A stretch of DNA of 51,613 bases from Thiobacillus sp. (GCA_011391285.1 JAABQU010000299.1:1-51613); one strand, 5' to 3'; counted from the stretch's first letter, positions 1 to 9,655 are shown. Made by a program: numbers and translations. Notes: a model not told the origin generated them from the sequence alone.

Positions 1-54
1 GAAGCGACCAACGACAGCAACGGGTCGCTTCCGGACCAAGAACCCGCGCATTAG
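1..54 (+). CDS. possible C-terminal end of a gene truncated by the window edge
   Basis: One frame is open from the first base to a TAG at 52-54 (17 codons, ending in DQEPAH). It is followed six bases later by a terminator-like hairpin, which is what the 3' end of a plus-strand gene converging on dacC would look like. The stretch is too short to identify. It also contains a 9-bp inverted repeat (1-9 with 23-31) that could instead mean non-coding DNA. The call rests only on position and the open frame. Confidence 0.3.
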   Translation, partial: EATNDSNGSLPDQEPAH

Positions 55-59
55 CAATA

Positions 60-94
60 AAAAAGGCGACCACTCTTCCGAGGATCGCCTTTTT
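60..94. terminator. bidirectional intrinsic terminator downstream of dacC
   Basis: A 10-bp perfect stem (AAAAAGGCGA at 60-69 with TCGCCTTTTT at 85-94) encloses a 15-base loop. The A-run on one flank and T-run on the other make it terminator-like on both strands. It lies just beyond the dacC stop on the minus strand and after a possible plus-strand gene end. Confidence 0.75.
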
Positions 95-109
95 ACTTGC
101 GCTTGATGG

Positions 110-1261
110 TCAGCCGAACAGCCCCTTGAAGAACAGCCGGATGCTGTCCCACATGCGACGGAAGAAGCCGCCTTGCTCGACGTTTTCCATCGCGATCAGA
201 TCGGCCTGATTGATCACCTTGTCGCCCTGAAGAATCTCGACCTTGCCAATGACCTGGCCCTGCGTCACCGGCGCAATCAGCTTGGGCTCCAGCACGAGCC
301 GCGTGTTCAGCGTGTCGGCGGTGCCCCGGGCGATGGTGGTGGCGAGGTCGGCGCCGACCCCGGCCTTGACCGTGCGTGCGGCGCCCTTCCAAAGCGGCGC
401 CTCGGTCACCACCTCGCCCTTCTTGTGGAAAGTCTTGCTCTCGAAGAAGAGGAATCCGTAGCCCAGCAGTTTTCCGGTTTCGACCGCGCGTGCGGCTTCG
501 CTTTCGGTGCCGAAGACGGCGGCGATCAGGCGCATGCCGTCACGTTTGGCCGAGGCCACCAGGCAGTAGCCGGCCTCTTCGGTGTGGCCGGTCTTGAGGC
601 CGTCGACACTCGGGTCGCGCCACAGGAGCAGATTGCGGTTCGGCTGCTTGATGCCGCTCCAGACGAATTCCTTTTCGGCATACATCGCGTAGTGCTCGGG
701 GTCCTCGATCACGATGGCCCGCGCAAGCTTGGCCATGTCGAGCGCGCTGGAATAATGCCCTTCGGCGGGCCAGCCGGTGGCATTGAGGAAACGGGTATCG
801 GCCAGCCCCAGGCGTTTCGCTTCCTGATTCATCATCGAGGCGAAGGTTTCCTCGCTACCGGCGAGATGTTCGGCCAGGGCGATACTGGCGTCGTTGCCCG
901 ACTGCACGATGATGCCGCGCAGCAGGTCTTTCACCGCGATCTGGTCGCCGACGTGAACGAACATTTTCGAGCCACCCATGCGCCAGGCTCTTTCACTGAT
1001 GACGACGAGATCGCTCTCCTTGACTTTGCCGCGCTGGAGTTCCAGCGCCGCAACATGCGAGGTCATCAGCTTGGTCAGGCTGGCGGGGGGCAGGCGCATG
1101 GCGCCCTGGTGATCGACCAGGATGCTGCCGCTGGCGGCATCCATAAGCACCCAGGATTTGGCTGCCAGTTGCGGCGGCGGGGGAACGGCGCCCCAGGCGG
1201 CCGGCGCCAATATCACGCTGAGAATCAATACGAGTCGCTGCAGGAAGTACGGGGAGATCAT
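110..1261 (-). CDS. dacC: serine-type D-Ala-D-Ala carboxypeptidase (penicillin-binding protein 5/6 family)
   Basis: Peptidase family S11 enzyme that removes the terminal D-alanine from peptidoglycan pentapeptides in the periplasm. With the ATG at 1261 it is 383 aa, usual for the family. A signal peptide is evident (hydrophobic residues 10-22, AWGA cleavage region near 24). The three penicillin-binding motifs are present: SLTK at 61-64 with the acyl-accepting serine, SGN at 121-123, and KTG at 223-225. The C-terminal PBP5-type domain ends in an amphipathic, basic and aromatic tail (WDSIRLFFKGLFG), the membrane anchor of this family. An in-frame TTG at 1286-1288 would add nine residues, and neither start has a strong ribosome site. 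The symbol dacC is by family; dacA or dacD would fit equally. Confidence 0.93.
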   Translation of the reverse strand: MISPYFLQRLVLILSVILAPAAWGAVPPPPQLAAKSWVLMDAASGSILVDHQGAMRLPPASLTKLMTSHVAALELQRGKVKESDLVVISERAWRMGGSKMFVHVGDQIAVKDLLRGIIVQSGNDASIALAEHLAGSEETFASMMNQEAKRLGLADTRFLNATGWPAEGHYSSALDMAKLARAIVIEDPEHYAMYAEKEFVWSGIKQPNRNLLLWRDPSVDGLKTGHTEEAGYCLVASAKRDGMRLIAAVFGTESEAARAVETGKLLGYGFLFFESKTFHKKGEVVTEAPLWKGAARTVKAGVGADLATTIARGTADTLNTRLVLEPKLIAPVTQGQVIGKVEILQGDKVINQADLIAMENVEQGGFFRRMWDSIRLFFKGLFG

Positions 1262-1420
1262 GGATTTTTCAACAGGTAGAGGAAACAAAAGAGGGACGCC
1301 AAATCAACTTGGCACGCACATTTGCGCGTGAGTTCAGCATAACACCGCCGTCGCCCATCCGACAGCGTGCATGGCTCGCCCTGTTAAACTCTTGTCATCC
1401 TGACGACCGCCCCGCCCCCT

Positions 1421-2734
1421 ATGGCCGCGCCTGAAACCCATCGCCTGACCCGCCAGATCGTGATCGCCATGGTTTCCGGGATTGCGCTCGGCGTTGCCAT
1501 CAACCAACTGGGTGCGGCGCCGTGGGTGCAGACGTACTTGGTGGACGGGCTGCTGCATGTGGTCGGCTCGGTGTTCGTGGCTGCGCTGAAGATGATGGTG
1601 GTGCCGCTGGTGCTGGTCTCGCTGGTGGTGGGCGTCACCGCCCTGTCGGACCTGAAAGCGCTGGGCCGCATCGGCGCCAAGGCGCTGGCGTTGTACCTGT
1701 CGACGACCGCGATTGCGGTGACGATTGCGCTGACCCTGGCCGGCGCCGTCGGGCCCGGGCAGGGATTCGATGCCGGCGAGACGGCTGCCAGCTTTGCCGG
1801 CAAGGAAGCACCGCCGCTCACCCAGGTGCTGATCGACATGGTGCCGACCAACCCGGTGGCAGCGATGGCAGAAGGCAACATGCTGCAGGTCATCGTGTTC
1901 GCCCTGCTGCTGGGCATGGCGGTGACGATGTCGGGCGCGCGCGGCAAGCATGTGCTGAACCTGTTCACCGACCTCAACGTGGTCATCATGCACATGGTCG
2001 AGTGGATCATGCGGCTGGCGCCCTACGGCGTGTTCGCGCTGATCACCCGCACCTTCGCCACCCAGGGACTGGACCTGCTGCTGCCGCTGGCCGCCTATTT
2101 CCTCACCCTGACCGCCGCGCTGGCGATCCAGCTGTTCGTCACCTATCCGCTGCTGCTGCGCACGCTGGCCTCGCTCAACCCGCTCACCTTTTTGAAAAAG
2201 ATGCGCGACCCGGCAGCCTTCGCGTTTTCCACCGCCAGTTCCGGCGCCACCATCCCGGTGACCCTGCACACGGTGGAAAAGAAGATGGGGGTGAAAAACA
2301 GCGTCGCATCGTTCAGCGTGCCGCTGGGGGCCACCATCAATATGGACGGTACCGCCATGATGCAGGGTGTGGCGACGGTATTCATCGCCAACGTGTACGG
2401 CATCGATCTCTCGCTCACCGATTATCTGCTGGTGGTGCTCACCGCCACGCTGGCTTCGGTCGGCACCGCCGCGATTCCCGCGGTCGGCCTCGTGACGCTG
2501 ACCATGGTGCTGGGCCAGGTCGGCCTGCCGGTCGAAGGCATCGCGCTCATCATCGGGGTCGACCGCCTGCTCGACATGATGCGCACCACGGTCAACGTCA
2601 CCGGCGACTGCGCGGTGAGCTGCATCGTCGCGCAAAGCGAGAACGCGCTCGACCAGGCCGTGTTCGACGACCCTGAGGCGGGTTCGGTCGAGGCCGCCAC
2701 CCGCCAACCCATTCCACCCTACCCCGCTTCCTGA
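1421..2734 (+). CDS. dicarboxylate/amino acid:cation symporter (GltP/DctA family)
   Basis: Inner-membrane secondary transporter of the DAACS family, moving glutamate/aspartate or C4-dicarboxylates with protons or sodium. It is 437 aa with many hydrophobic segments. The diagnostic serine-rich re-entrant loop is at about 270-279 (STASSGATIP), and the substrate/cation motif NMDGT is at 307-311. A further conserved stretch near the C-terminus reads DRLLDMMRTTVNVTGD. The sequence does not decide between a glutamate (GltP-like) and a dicarboxylate (DctA-like) substrate. It is divergent from dacC and its stop lies three bases before pyrD, so the two are probably co-transcribed. No clear Shine-Dalgarno precedes the ATG. 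Confidence 0.9.
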   Translation: MAAPETHRLTRQIVIAMVSGIALGVAINQLGAAPWVQTYLVDGLLHVVGSVFVAALKMMVVPLVLVSLVVGVTALSDLKALGRIGAKALALYLSTTAIAVTIALTLAGAVGPGQGFDAGETAASFAGKEAPPLTQVLIDMVPTNPVAAMAEGNMLQVIVFALLLGMAVTMSGARGKHVLNLFTDLNVVIMHMVEWIMRLAPYGVFALITRTFATQGLDLLLPLAAYFLTLTAALAIQLFVTYPLLLRTLASLNPLTFLKKMRDPAAFAFSTASSGATIPVTLHTVEKKMGVKNSVASFSVPLGATINMDGTAMMQGVATVFIANVYGIDLSLTDYLLVVLTATLASVGTAAIPAVGLVTLTMVLGQVGLPVEGIALIIGVDRLLDMMRTTVNVTGDCAVSCIVAQSENALDQAVFDDPEAGSVEAATRQPIPPYPAS

Positions 2735-2737
2735 ACC

Positions 2738-3787
2738 ATGCTCTATCCGCTGCTCCGCCCTGCCCTGTTCTCGCTCGACCCCGAGGATGCCCACCGCTTC
2801 ACGCTCGCCAGTCTGGACGCTGCCCATACGCTGGGCCTGCTGAATCTGTTGCCACGCGCCACCGGCAAGCCCGTGCACGTGATGGGGATCGACTTTCCCA
2901 ATCCGGTCGGTCTTGCGGCCGGACTCGACAAGGACGGGGCACACATCAACGCGCTGGTGGCACTCGGATTCGGCTTCATTGAGATCGGCACGGTGACACC
3001 ACGTCCGCAGCCCGGAAATCCCAAGCCGCGCATGTTTCGCTTGCCCAAGGCGGAAGCCATCATCAACCGCATGGGCTTCAACAACCATGGCGTCGACAAT
3101 CTGGTGCGGAATGTCGAGGCCAGCGGCTTCACCGGCGTGCTCGGCATCAACATCGGCAAGAACAAGGACACGCCGAACGAGCACGCGGTCGACGACTACC
3201 TGGCCTGCCTCGACAAGGTGTACGCGCACGCCCGCTACGTGACGGTGAACATCTCCTCGCCCAACACCCAGAACCTGCGCGAGCTGCAGAAGGATGACGC
3301 GCTCGACGCGCTGCTGTCGGCGATCAAGCTGCGGCAATCCGAACTCGCGCAGCAGCACGGCAAATACGTGCCGATTGCGCTGAAGATCGCGCCCGATCTC
3401 GACGACGCGCAGATCGCCGCGATTGCCGCGCTCCTGATGATGCATCGCATCGACGCGGTGATCGCCACCAACACCACCATTGCGCGGGACGCCGTCGCCG
3501 GCCTGCCCAATGCGGAAGAAGCCGGCGGGCTGTCCGGCGCGCCGGTGCGCGCGGCGTCGACCCGCGTCATCCGCGAACTGGCCCGCCACCTGCAGCGCGA
3601 AGTGCCGATCATCGGCGTCGGCGGCATCCTCGCGGGCATCGACGCAGCGGAAAAGATCGCCGCCGGCGCCGCGCTGGTGCAACTGTATTCCGGGCTGATC
3701 TATCGCGGCCCGGCGCTGGTGCGCGAATGCGTCCAGCAACTCGCCTGGCCCGAATCAGTCGGAGGATCCACCCTTTCTGGCGCATGA
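2738..3787 (+). CDS. pyrD: dihydroorotate dehydrogenase, class 2 (quinone-dependent)
   Basis: Oxidises dihydroorotate to orotate in pyrimidine synthesis and passes electrons to membrane quinone. The protein is 349 aa. It has the N-terminal membrane-associating helix region ([19 protein letters not shown], characteristic of class 2), the FMN-barrel entry [12 protein letters not shown] at 57-67, and NISSPNT at 171-177, where Ser174 matches the catalytic serine of class 2 enzymes (class 1 uses cysteine). The late phosphate-binding region GVGGI is present. It starts three bases after the upstream transporter. Confidence 0.96.
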   Translation: MLYPLLRPALFSLDPEDAHRFTLASLDAAHTLGLLNLLPRATGKPVHVMGIDFPNPVGLAAGLDKDGAHINALVALGFGFIEIGTVTPRPQPGNPKPRMFRLPKAEAIINRMGFNNHGVDNLVRNVEASGFTGVLGINIGKNKDTPNEHAVDDYLACLDKVYAHARYVTVNISSPNTQNLRELQKDDALDALLSAIKLRQSELAQQHGKYVPIALKIAPDLDDAQIAAIAALLMMHRIDAVIATNTTIARDAVAGLPNAEEAGGLSGAPVRAASTRVIRELARHLQREVPIIGVGGILAGIDAAEKIAAGAALVQLYSGLIYRGPALVRECVQQLAWPESVGGSTLSGA

Positions 3788-3833
3788 CCACTTTGGTTAT
3801 GCTTCAGGCTCTATACCGCGTACGAGGCGAGTC

Positions 3834-4916
3834 ATGCACATCGGCATTCCCAAGGAAATCAAGAATCACGAATACCGCGTGGCCCTCACCCCCGAGGGCG
3901 CACATGTCCTGACCGAGGCCGGCCACCGCGTCAGCGTCGAGGCCGGCGCCGGCGCCGCGGCGGGATTCTCCGACGACGCCTACCGTGCTGCCGGCGCGGC
4001 CATCGTGGCCATCCCGGCCGAAGTCTGGGCAGCCGATCTGGTCATGAAAGTGAAGGAGCCGCAGCCAGAGGAAGTGAAGCTGCTGCGCCAGGGCCAGATG
4101 CTGTTCTGTTACCTGCATCTGGCTGCCGCGCCGGAACTCGCGCGCGAGCTGATGGCGCGCGGGGTGACGGCGATCGCCTACGAAACCGTGAGCAAACCGG
4201 GAGGCGGCCTGCCGCTGTTGCAGCCGATGTCCGACATCGCAGGGCGGCTGGCGCCGCAGATGGGCGCGCTGGGATTGCACAAGTCGAACGGCGGCAGCGG
4301 CAAATTGATCACCGGGATGCCCGGCGTGCCGCCCGCGCATGTGCTGATCATCGGCGCCGGCGTGGTGGGGATGAGCGCAACACGCTCGGCAGTCGGACTC
4401 GGCGCGCGTGTGACCCTGATCGACCGACAGGCCGACAAGCTCGCGCACGCTGAAGCGCTGTTCGGCGCACTGGTGGAAACGCGGTTTTCATCGCCCGAGT
4501 CCATCGCCGACAGCCTGGCGGCCGCCGACATCGTCATCGGTGCCGCGCAGATTCCCGGCCGCCACGCACCGCGCCTGATCAGCCTGGAATCATTGCGCCG
4601 GATGTCGCCGGGATCGGTGCTGGTGGATGTGGCGATCGACCAGGGCGGCATCGCCGAGACCTCGCGCCCCACCACCCACAGCCATCCCTTCTTCGTCGCC
4701 GAAGGCATCGTCCACTACTGCGTGACCAACATGCCGGGCGCCGTCGCCCGCACCGCCACCGAGGCGCTCACCCACGCCACCCTGCCCTATGTGCAGGCGC
4801 TGGCGGCGCAGGGCCTGGCCGCGCTGGACGCCAACGCCGGCCTCAAGGCGGGGCTGCATGTGCATGCCGGCGCCATCACCCACGCGGGGCTGGCGCAGGA
4901 TCTGGGATTGGGCTGA
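3834..4916 (+). CDS. ald: alanine dehydrogenase
   Basis: NAD-dependent interconversion of alanine and pyruvate plus ammonia. It is 360 aa, slightly shorter than the usual 370 or so. Substrate and catalytic residues of the family are visible: Arg15, Lys74, His95 and Asp269. The Rossmann motif GAGVVG is at 174-179. The start follows a 46-base gap after pyrD; the ATG is preceded by GAGGCGAG. It converges with gpmA, with one base between the two stop codons, so no separate terminator is seen here. Confidence 0.95.
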   Translation: MHIGIPKEIKNHEYRVALTPEGAHVLTEAGHRVSVEAGAGAAAGFSDDAYRAAGAAIVAIPAEVWAADLVMKVKEPQPEEVKLLRQGQMLFCYLHLAAAPELARELMARGVTAIAYETVSKPGGGLPLLQPMSDIAGRLAPQMGALGLHKSNGGSGKLITGMPGVPPAHVLIIGAGVVGMSATRSAVGLGARVTLIDRQADKLAHAEALFGALVETRFSSPESIADSLAAADIVIGAAQIPGRHAPRLISLESLRRMSPGSVLVDVAIDQGGIAETSRPTTHSHPFFVAEGIVHYCVTNMPGAVARTATEALTHATLPYVQALAAQGLAALDANAGLKAGLHVHAGAITHAGLAQDLGLG

Positions 4917-4917
4917 T

Positions 4918-5643
4918 TCAGGCAGCGGGCGCAGCGGCCGGCATCGCCAGCCATTCGCGCCCCTGCACGCTCAGATCCGGGGCGAAGCGAACCACCATCG
5001 GCACACCCGAGGCGATCTCGACCTGCTCCATCGCGTCGGCCGAGAGGCCTTCCAGATGCATCACCAATCCGCGCAGGGTGTTGCCGTGGCTGATCACCAG
5101 CAGACGGCGCCCCTCGCGCAGACGCGGCACCAGCACATCGTTCCAGTAGGGCAGCATGCGCTGCTGGCAATCGCGCAGGCTTTCGCTGAGCGGCAGGTCT
5201 TCTGGCGGCAGCGCCGCATAAAGCGGGTCGAAGCGCGGATGCCGCGCGTCGTTGTAATCCAGCGGCGGCGGCGGCTCGATATAGCCGCGCCACCAGCGGC
5301 GCGAGGCCTCTTCGCCCCAAGTCGAAAAAATTTCCTGCTTGTTCATGCCCTGTAGCGCGCCGTAATGCCGCTCGTTCAGTCGCCAAGCGGAAAAGAACGG
5401 CACCTCGGGCGCACCCATCGCGGCCAGCAGCACTTCGGCGGTCTGGCAGCTGCGCTGCAGTACCGAGCCATGCACCTCGTCGAAAACAAATCCGGCCTGC
5501 ACCAGCCGCTTCCCCGCCGCAGCCGCCTCGGCCAGGCCGACTTCGGTCAGCGGGATGTCGGTCCAGCCGGTGAAGCGGTCGGTCAGGTTCCACTCGCTGT
5601 GACCGTGGCGGAGCAGCACCACCCACGGTGCCGGCGCGCTCAT
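4918..5643 (-). CDS. gpmA: 2,3-bisphosphoglycerate-dependent phosphoglycerate mutase
   Basis: Interconverts 3- and 2-phosphoglycerate in glycolysis and gluconeogenesis in the cytoplasm. It is 241 aa, near the family's usual 230-250. The phosphohistidine motif LRHGHSEWN places His13 as the phosphoacceptor. Other family signatures are FTGWTDIPL, ERHYGALQG (Glu91, general acid) and ISHGNTLR (His186). The start ATG overlaps the stop of the upstream histidine-phosphatase gene (ATGA at 5640-5643), implying translational coupling. Confidence 0.94.
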   Translation of the reverse strand: MSAPAPWVVLLRHGHSEWNLTDRFTGWTDIPLTEVGLAEAAAAGKRLVQAGFVFDEVHGSVLQRSCQTAEVLLAAMGAPEVPFFSAWRLNERHYGALQGMNKQEIFSTWGEEASRRWWRGYIEPPPPLDYNDARHPRFDPLYAALPPEDLPLSESLRDCQQRMLPYWNDVLVPRLREGRRLLVISHGNTLRGLVMHLEGLSADAMEQVEIASGVPMVVRFAPDLSVQGREWLAMPAAAPAA

Positions 5644-6293
5644 TCGGGAGGCTCCGTCAGCACTTCGTGCAGGTGGTGGCGGTCACCCCAGGCTTCCAGA
5701 TGCCAGCCCTGGCCATCGAAGTGAAACCAGTTGAGCCCGCAGTTTGGAATCTTGAAATCGCGCGGCGTATCGAGCGGGCGCCCGGTGGCACGGCGGTAGA
5801 CCACGTCGAGCACGCCGCTGTGGCTCACCGCTGCGATGGTCTGCCCACTGTGATGGCGCACCATCCAGTCGATGCCGTCCGCGACCCTGTCTGCAAACCG
5901 GCGCAGCGACTCGCCGGTCTCGAAATCGTAGTCGAGGTCGCGTGCCATGTAGTGCGTATGGGCCGCCGGATACAAGACGGCGCCCTCTGCGGCGGTGATG
6001 CCCTGGAAGATGCCGAAATGCCGCTCGCGCAACTGCGGCAGCAACTTCACCTCGTGGTCCTCGCGCTGCGCCAGCACCTGCGCCGTTTCCATGGTCCGCA
6101 CCAGATCGCTGCTGTAAATCGCATGGAACCGGTGATGCGCCGCATTGAACGCCATGGCCAACGCCTGCGCCCGCCCGGTTTCGTTGAGCGGCACATCGGT
6201 ATGCCCCTGAATGCGCTTCTCCACGTTCCAGTCGGTTTCGCCGTGGCGGATGATGCAGATGCGGGTGGAGACGGGCTTCGAAATGTGGTGCAT
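5640..6293 (-). CDS. histidine phosphatase family protein (GpmB/CobC-like)
   Basis: Phosphohistidine phosphatase-fold enzyme of 217 aa. The catalytic RHGE is at residues 16-19 (IIRHGETDWN), followed by GHTDVPLNETG and a second conserved histidine in AVSHSGVLD. The central RERHFGIFQG resembles GpmB/PhoE-type broad-specificity phosphatases. The substrate cannot be told from sequence. It overlaps gpmA by four bases, so the two are one operon. The presence of two paralogue-fold genes in tandem suggests an old duplication, but they are only distantly similar (218 versus 241 residues, different C-termini). Confidence 0.85.
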   Translation of the reverse strand: MHHISKPVSTRICIIRHGETDWNVEKRIQGHTDVPLNETGRAQALAMAFNAAHHRFHAIYSSDLVRTMETAQVLAQREDHEVKLLPQLRERHFGIFQGITAAEGAVLYPAAHTHYMARDLDYDFETGESLRRFADRVADGIDWMVRHHSGQTIAAVSHSGVLDVVYRRATGRPLDTPRDFKIPNCGLNWFHFDGQGWHLEAWGDRHHLHEVLTEPPE

Positions 6294-6415
6294 AGTATGA
6301 ATCGCAGGATACTAAGCTATATAGAATCCAAATCTGACATAAAACAGGGATGGCGTCGTTTTCGCAAGCAAACAACACTTTGGTCGGCCATTGCCATCGA
6401 GAGGGCTGCGACAAC

Positions 6416-6448
6416 TTGACGCCCCCTCTTATAAATAGATATATTTAT
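6416..6448 (+). promoter_or_regulatory. candidate promoter and AT-rich inverted repeat upstream of ccoN
   Basis: In the 222-bp gap before ccoN a TTGACG (6416-6421) is followed after 18 bases by TATATT (6440-6445), resembling a sigma-70 promoter. The second element lies inside a perfect 7-bp inverted repeat, ATAAATA (6431-6437) and TATTTAT (6442-6448), striking in this GC-rich sequence. A canonical FNR/Anr site (TTGAT-N4-ATCAA) was looked for and not found; TTGGTAATCAA at about 6490 has the wrong spacing. This is seen by eye only. Confidence 0.4.
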
Positions 6449-6515
6449 CCGCAATTGCAGGTTTATTCATTAAATCCGCATGTATTAACTTGGTAATCAA
6501 TCACGGGAGACGTGT

Positions 6516-7937
6516 ATGGAAGCGACAACCTACAACTATAAGGTCGTCCGCCAGTTCGCCATCATGACGGTGGTCTGGGGGATAGTGGGGATGCTGGTCG
6601 GGGTCATCCTGGCCGCGCAGCTGATCTGGCCTGACCTGACTTTTGGCCTCGAATGGCTTTCATACGGGCGCCTCCGGCCGCTCCATACCAACGCGGTGAT
6701 CTTCGCCTTCGGCGGCTCGGGCCTGTTCGCGGTGTCGTATTACATCGTGCAGCGCACCTGCCAGGTGCGGCTGTGGGCAGACAAGCTCGCCGCCTTTACC
6801 TTCTGGGGCTGGACGGCCGTGATCGTGCTGGCCGCGATCACGCTCCCGCTGGGCTACACCAGTTCCAAGGAATACGCCGAACTGGAATGGCCTATCGACA
6901 TCCTGATCACGGTCGTGTGGGTGTCCTACGCACTGGTGTTCTTCGGCACCATCATCAAGCGCAAGACCAAACACATCTACGTTTCCAACTGGTTCTTCGG
7001 CGCCTACATCCTCACCATTGCGGTGCTGCATCTGGTGAACAGTGCTGAAATCCCCGTGACGTTCACCAAGTCGTATTCGGCCTACGCCGGCGTACAGGAT
7101 GCGATGGTGCAGTGGTGGTACGGCCACAACGCGGTGGGCTTCTTCCTCACCACGGCCTTCCTCGGCATGATGTACTACTTCATTCCGAAGCAGGCCGGCC
7201 GCCCGATCTACTCGTATCGCCTGTCGGTCGTGCACTTCTGGTCGCTCAACTTCATCTACATGTGGGCCGGCCCCCACCACCTGCAGTACACCGCCCTTCC
7301 CGACTGGGCACAAAGCCTGGGCATGGTGTTCTCGCTGATGCTGCTGGCACCGTCCTGGGGCGGCATGATGAACGGCATCATGACCCTGTCGGGCGCCTGG
7401 CATAAGCTGCGCACCGACCCGATCCTGAAGTTCCTCGTCACCGCGCTGTCGTTCTACGGCATGTCGACCTTCGAAGGCCCGATGATGTCGATCAAGACGG
7501 TCAATGCCTTAAGCCACTACACCGAGTGGACCATCGGCCACGTGCACTCCGGTGCGCTGGGCTGGGTGGCAATGATCACCATCGGCTCGATGTACTACCT
7601 GATTCCGCGCCTGTTCGGCCGCGAGTCGATGTACAGCACCAAGCTCATCGAATGGCATTTCTGGTGGTCGACCATCGGCGTCGTGCTGTACATCGCCTCG
7701 ATGTGGATCGCCGGCGTGGCGCAGGGCCTGATGTGGCGAGCGGCAAACGCCGACGGCACGCTGACCTACAGCTTTGCCCAGGTGCTCAACACCATGTATC
7801 CGTTCTACGGCATTCGTCTCGCCGGCGGTACGCTGTTCTTCGCCGGCATGCTGCTGATGGCCTACAACGTCTGGAAAACGGTACGCGAAGGGCGTGTCGT
7901 CAATGACGCCGCCATCCCGCAAGCCGTTCACGCCTAA
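6516..7937 (+). CDS. ccoN: cytochrome c oxidase cbb3-type, catalytic subunit I (CcoN)
   Basis: Membrane subunit that reduces oxygen at the haem b3-CuB centre and pumps protons in the high-affinity cbb3 oxidase. It is 473 aa with about 12 membrane segments. Low-spin haem ligand His lies in RPLHTNA near residue 57, and the CuB/haem ligands lie in [18 protein letters not shown] and [10 protein letters not shown]. The ATG follows a good ribosome site (GGGAG). It is the first gene of ccoNOQP, eleven bases upstream of ccoO. Confidence 0.98.
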   Translation: MEATTYNYKVVRQFAIMTVVWGIVGMLVGVILAAQLIWPDLTFGLEWLSYGRLRPLHTNAVIFAFGGSGLFAVSYYIVQRTCQVRLWADKLAAFTFWGWTAVIVLAAITLPLGYTSSKEYAELEWPIDILITVVWVSYALVFFGTIIKRKTKHIYVSNWFFGAYILTIAVLHLVNSAEIPVTFTKSYSAYAGVQDAMVQWWYGHNAVGFFLTTAFLGMMYYFIPKQAGRPIYSYRLSVVHFWSLNFIYMWAGPHHLQYTALPDWAQSLGMVFSLMLLAPSWGGMMNGIMTLSGAWHKLRTDPILKFLVTALSFYGMSTFEGPMMSIKTVNALSHYTEWTIGHVHSGALGWVAMITIGSMYYLIPRLFGRESMYSTKLIEWHFWWSTIGVVLYIASMWIAGVAQGLMWRAANADGTLTYSFAQVLNTMYPFYGIRLAGGTLFFAGMLLMAYNVWKTVREGRVVNDAAIPQAVHA

Positions 7938-7948
7938 GGAGACCGAAC

Positions 7949-8554
7949 ATGATTTCGCATGAAAAAATCGAGAAAAATATCGGTCTGCTGATCGTGCTGA
8001 CCGTCCTCGTCGTCAGCATTGGCGGCTTGGTGCAGATCGTGCCGCTGTTCTTCCAGACCTCGATGACGCAGCCGGTGGCGGGCCTCACGCCGTACACCCC
8101 GCTGCAACTGTCCGGCCGCGACATCTACATCCGCGAAGGCTGCGTTGGCTGCCACTCGCAGATGGTCCGCCCGTTCCGTGCCGAGACCGAGCGCTACGGC
8201 CACTATTCGGTGGCGGGTGAATTCACCTATGACCGCCCCTTCCTGTGGGGATCCAAGCGTACCGGACCCGACCTCCATCGCGTCGGCGGCCGCTATTCCG
8301 ATGACTGGCATTACGCTCACATGATGAACCCGCGCGACGTGGTGCCGGAATCGAACATGCCGGCCTACCCCTGGCTCGACCGCCCGCTGAAGGATGCCGC
8401 CATCCAGAAAAAGATGCGCATGCTGAACGTGGTCGGCCACGGCTACAGCGAGGCGGAGATCGCCAACGCACCGGCCGAGCTGGAAGGCAAGACCGAGATG
8501 GACGCGGTCATCGCCTACCTGCAGGTGCTGGGCACCCACGCCCCGAAGAACTGA
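7949..8554 (+). CDS. ccoO: cytochrome c oxidase cbb3-type, monohaem subunit II (CcoO)
   Basis: Membrane-anchored c-type cytochrome that passes electrons to CcoN. It is 201 aa with one N-terminal transmembrane helix (about 12-30). The haem c motif CVGCH is at 65-69, and a distal methionine ligand is probably in [10 protein letters not shown]. It is preceded by AAGGAG eight bases before the ATG. Haem attachment needs the ccm products encoded further along this window. Confidence 0.97.
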   Translation: MISHEKIEKNIGLLIVLTVLVVSIGGLVQIVPLFFQTSMTQPVAGLTPYTPLQLSGRDIYIREGCVGCHSQMVRPFRAETERYGHYSVAGEFTYDRPFLWGSKRTGPDLHRVGGRYSDDWHYAHMMNPRDVVPESNMPAYPWLDRPLKDAAIQKKMRMLNVVGHGYSEAEIANAPAELEGKTEMDAVIAYLQVLGTHAPKN

Positions 8555-8563
8555 CCCCGGCAC

Positions 8564-8731
8564 ATGGACAGCGGAACCATCAGCGGCATCGTTACGGTCG
8601 TCTTCATCATCGTGTTCATCGGCATCGTCTGGTGGGCCTACAGCAAGGGCAACAAGCAGCGTTTCGAAGACGCCGGCAAACTGCCCTTCGAAGATGATGA
8701 CACGCCAGCCAAACAAGGAGACAAGCAATGA
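8564..8731 (+). CDS. ccoQ: cbb3 oxidase subunit CcoQ
   Basis: A 55-aa single-span protein (MDSGTISGIV... with a hydrophobic helix at about 7-25 ending WWAYSKGNK), the usual CcoQ form that stabilises the cbb3 complex. It starts nine bases after ccoO and its stop overlaps the ccoP start (ATGA at 8728-8731). An acidic tail (FEDDD) follows the helix, as in other CcoQ proteins. No good Shine-Dalgarno is seen, so it may rely on coupling with ccoO. Confidence 0.92.
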   Translation: MDSGTISGIVTVVFIIVFIGIVWWAYSKGNKQRFEDAGKLPFEDDDTPAKQGDKQ

Positions 8732-9648
8732 GTGATTTCACACACGGCTTCTGGCCGATTTACATCAGCGTTATCACCGTGGTGAGCATCATCGGCACCT
8801 GGATTTTTCTGCGCTCGCAGACCACCCGCAAGCTCGCGCCCGGCGAAAAACCGGAACTGATCGAGCACACCTGGGATGAGGACCTGCAAGACCTCAACAA
8901 CCCGTTGCCACGCTGGTGGCTGGGCCTGTTCTACGGCACGCTCATTTTCGCAGCGGTGTATCTTGCACTGTGGCCGGGTCTGGGCAACTACCCCGGCCTG
9001 CTCAAATGGACGCAGCTCGGCGAGTACGAGGCAGAGGTTCAAAAAGCCGAAGCCGAGTTCCAGCCGGTGTATGCCGCCTTCATGCAGCAGGACATCGCCA
9101 CCGTGGCAGCCGATCCCGATGCGCGCGCCATCGGCAGGAATCTGTTCCTGACCTACTGCTCGCAGTGTCACGGCTCGAATGCGGAAGGTTCCAGGGGCTA
9201 CCCCAACCTGACCGACGGCGACTGGCTCTACGGCGGCGACCCCGACACCATCCGGACAACGCTCGTCGAGGGTCGCGCCGGGGTGATGCCGGCGATGGGC
9301 GACGCGCTCGGCGCCGATGGCACCAAGCAGGTGGCGAACTACGTGCTGTCGCTGGCTGGCCGTCAGCATGATGCTGGACTGGCTGCCGCAGGCCGTCCGA
9401 AGTTCGAGGAAAACTGCGCCGCCTGCCACATGCCGGACGGCACCGGCATGCAGGCGATGGGCGCGCCCAACCTCACTGACAAGGTATGGTTGTATGGAGG
9501 CTCCGAGGGCGCCATCATCGAAGCCATTGCCAAGGGCCGCAACGGCGTGATGCCCGGCAAGGACCAGACGCTCGGCACCACGTCCAACAAGGACGCCAAG
9601 CTGCATCTGTTGGCGGCTTACGTTTACAGCCTGTCGCAGAAACAGTAA
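8728..9648 (+). CDS. ccoP: cytochrome c oxidase cbb3-type, dihaem subunit III (CcoP)
   Basis: Dihaem c-type subunit that receives electrons from soluble donors and feeds CcoO. It is 306 aa. Two membrane helices (about 11-28 and 63-82) precede two cytochrome c domains with CSQCH at 144-148 and CAACH at 230-234. An AAGGAG ribosome site lies inside ccoQ. A long GC-rich hairpin follows the stop. Confidence 0.97.
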   Translation: MSDFTHGFWPIYISVITVVSIIGTWIFLRSQTTRKLAPGEKPELIEHTWDEDLQDLNNPLPRWWLGLFYGTLIFAAVYLALWPGLGNYPGLLKWTQLGEYEAEVQKAEAEFQPVYAAFMQQDIATVAADPDARAIGRNLFLTYCSQCHGSNAEGSRGYPNLTDGDWLYGGDPDTIRTTLVEGRAGVMPAMGDALGADGTKQVANYVLSLAGRQHDAGLAAAGRPKFEENCAACHMPDGTGMQAMGAPNLTDKVWLYGGSEGAIIEAIAKGRNGVMPGKDQTLGTTSNKDAKLHLLAAYVYSLSQKQ

Positions 9649-9655
9649 GAAGAAA

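Noticed and set aside
1..31. 9-bp inverted repeat at the window start (1-9 with 23-31) as a terminator
   Set aside because: No T-run follows it, and a real terminator lies at 60-94; the stretch may be coding.
1334..3739. 801-aa minus-strand open frame opposite the symporter and pyrD
   Set aside because: Histidine-, arginine- and glutamine-rich shadow of well-supported plus-strand genes.
6489..6502. FNR/Anr-like site TTGGTAATCAATCA before ccoN
   Set aside because: The two half-sites are not separated by four bases and the first half is mismatched, so it does not fit TTGAT-N4-ATCAA.
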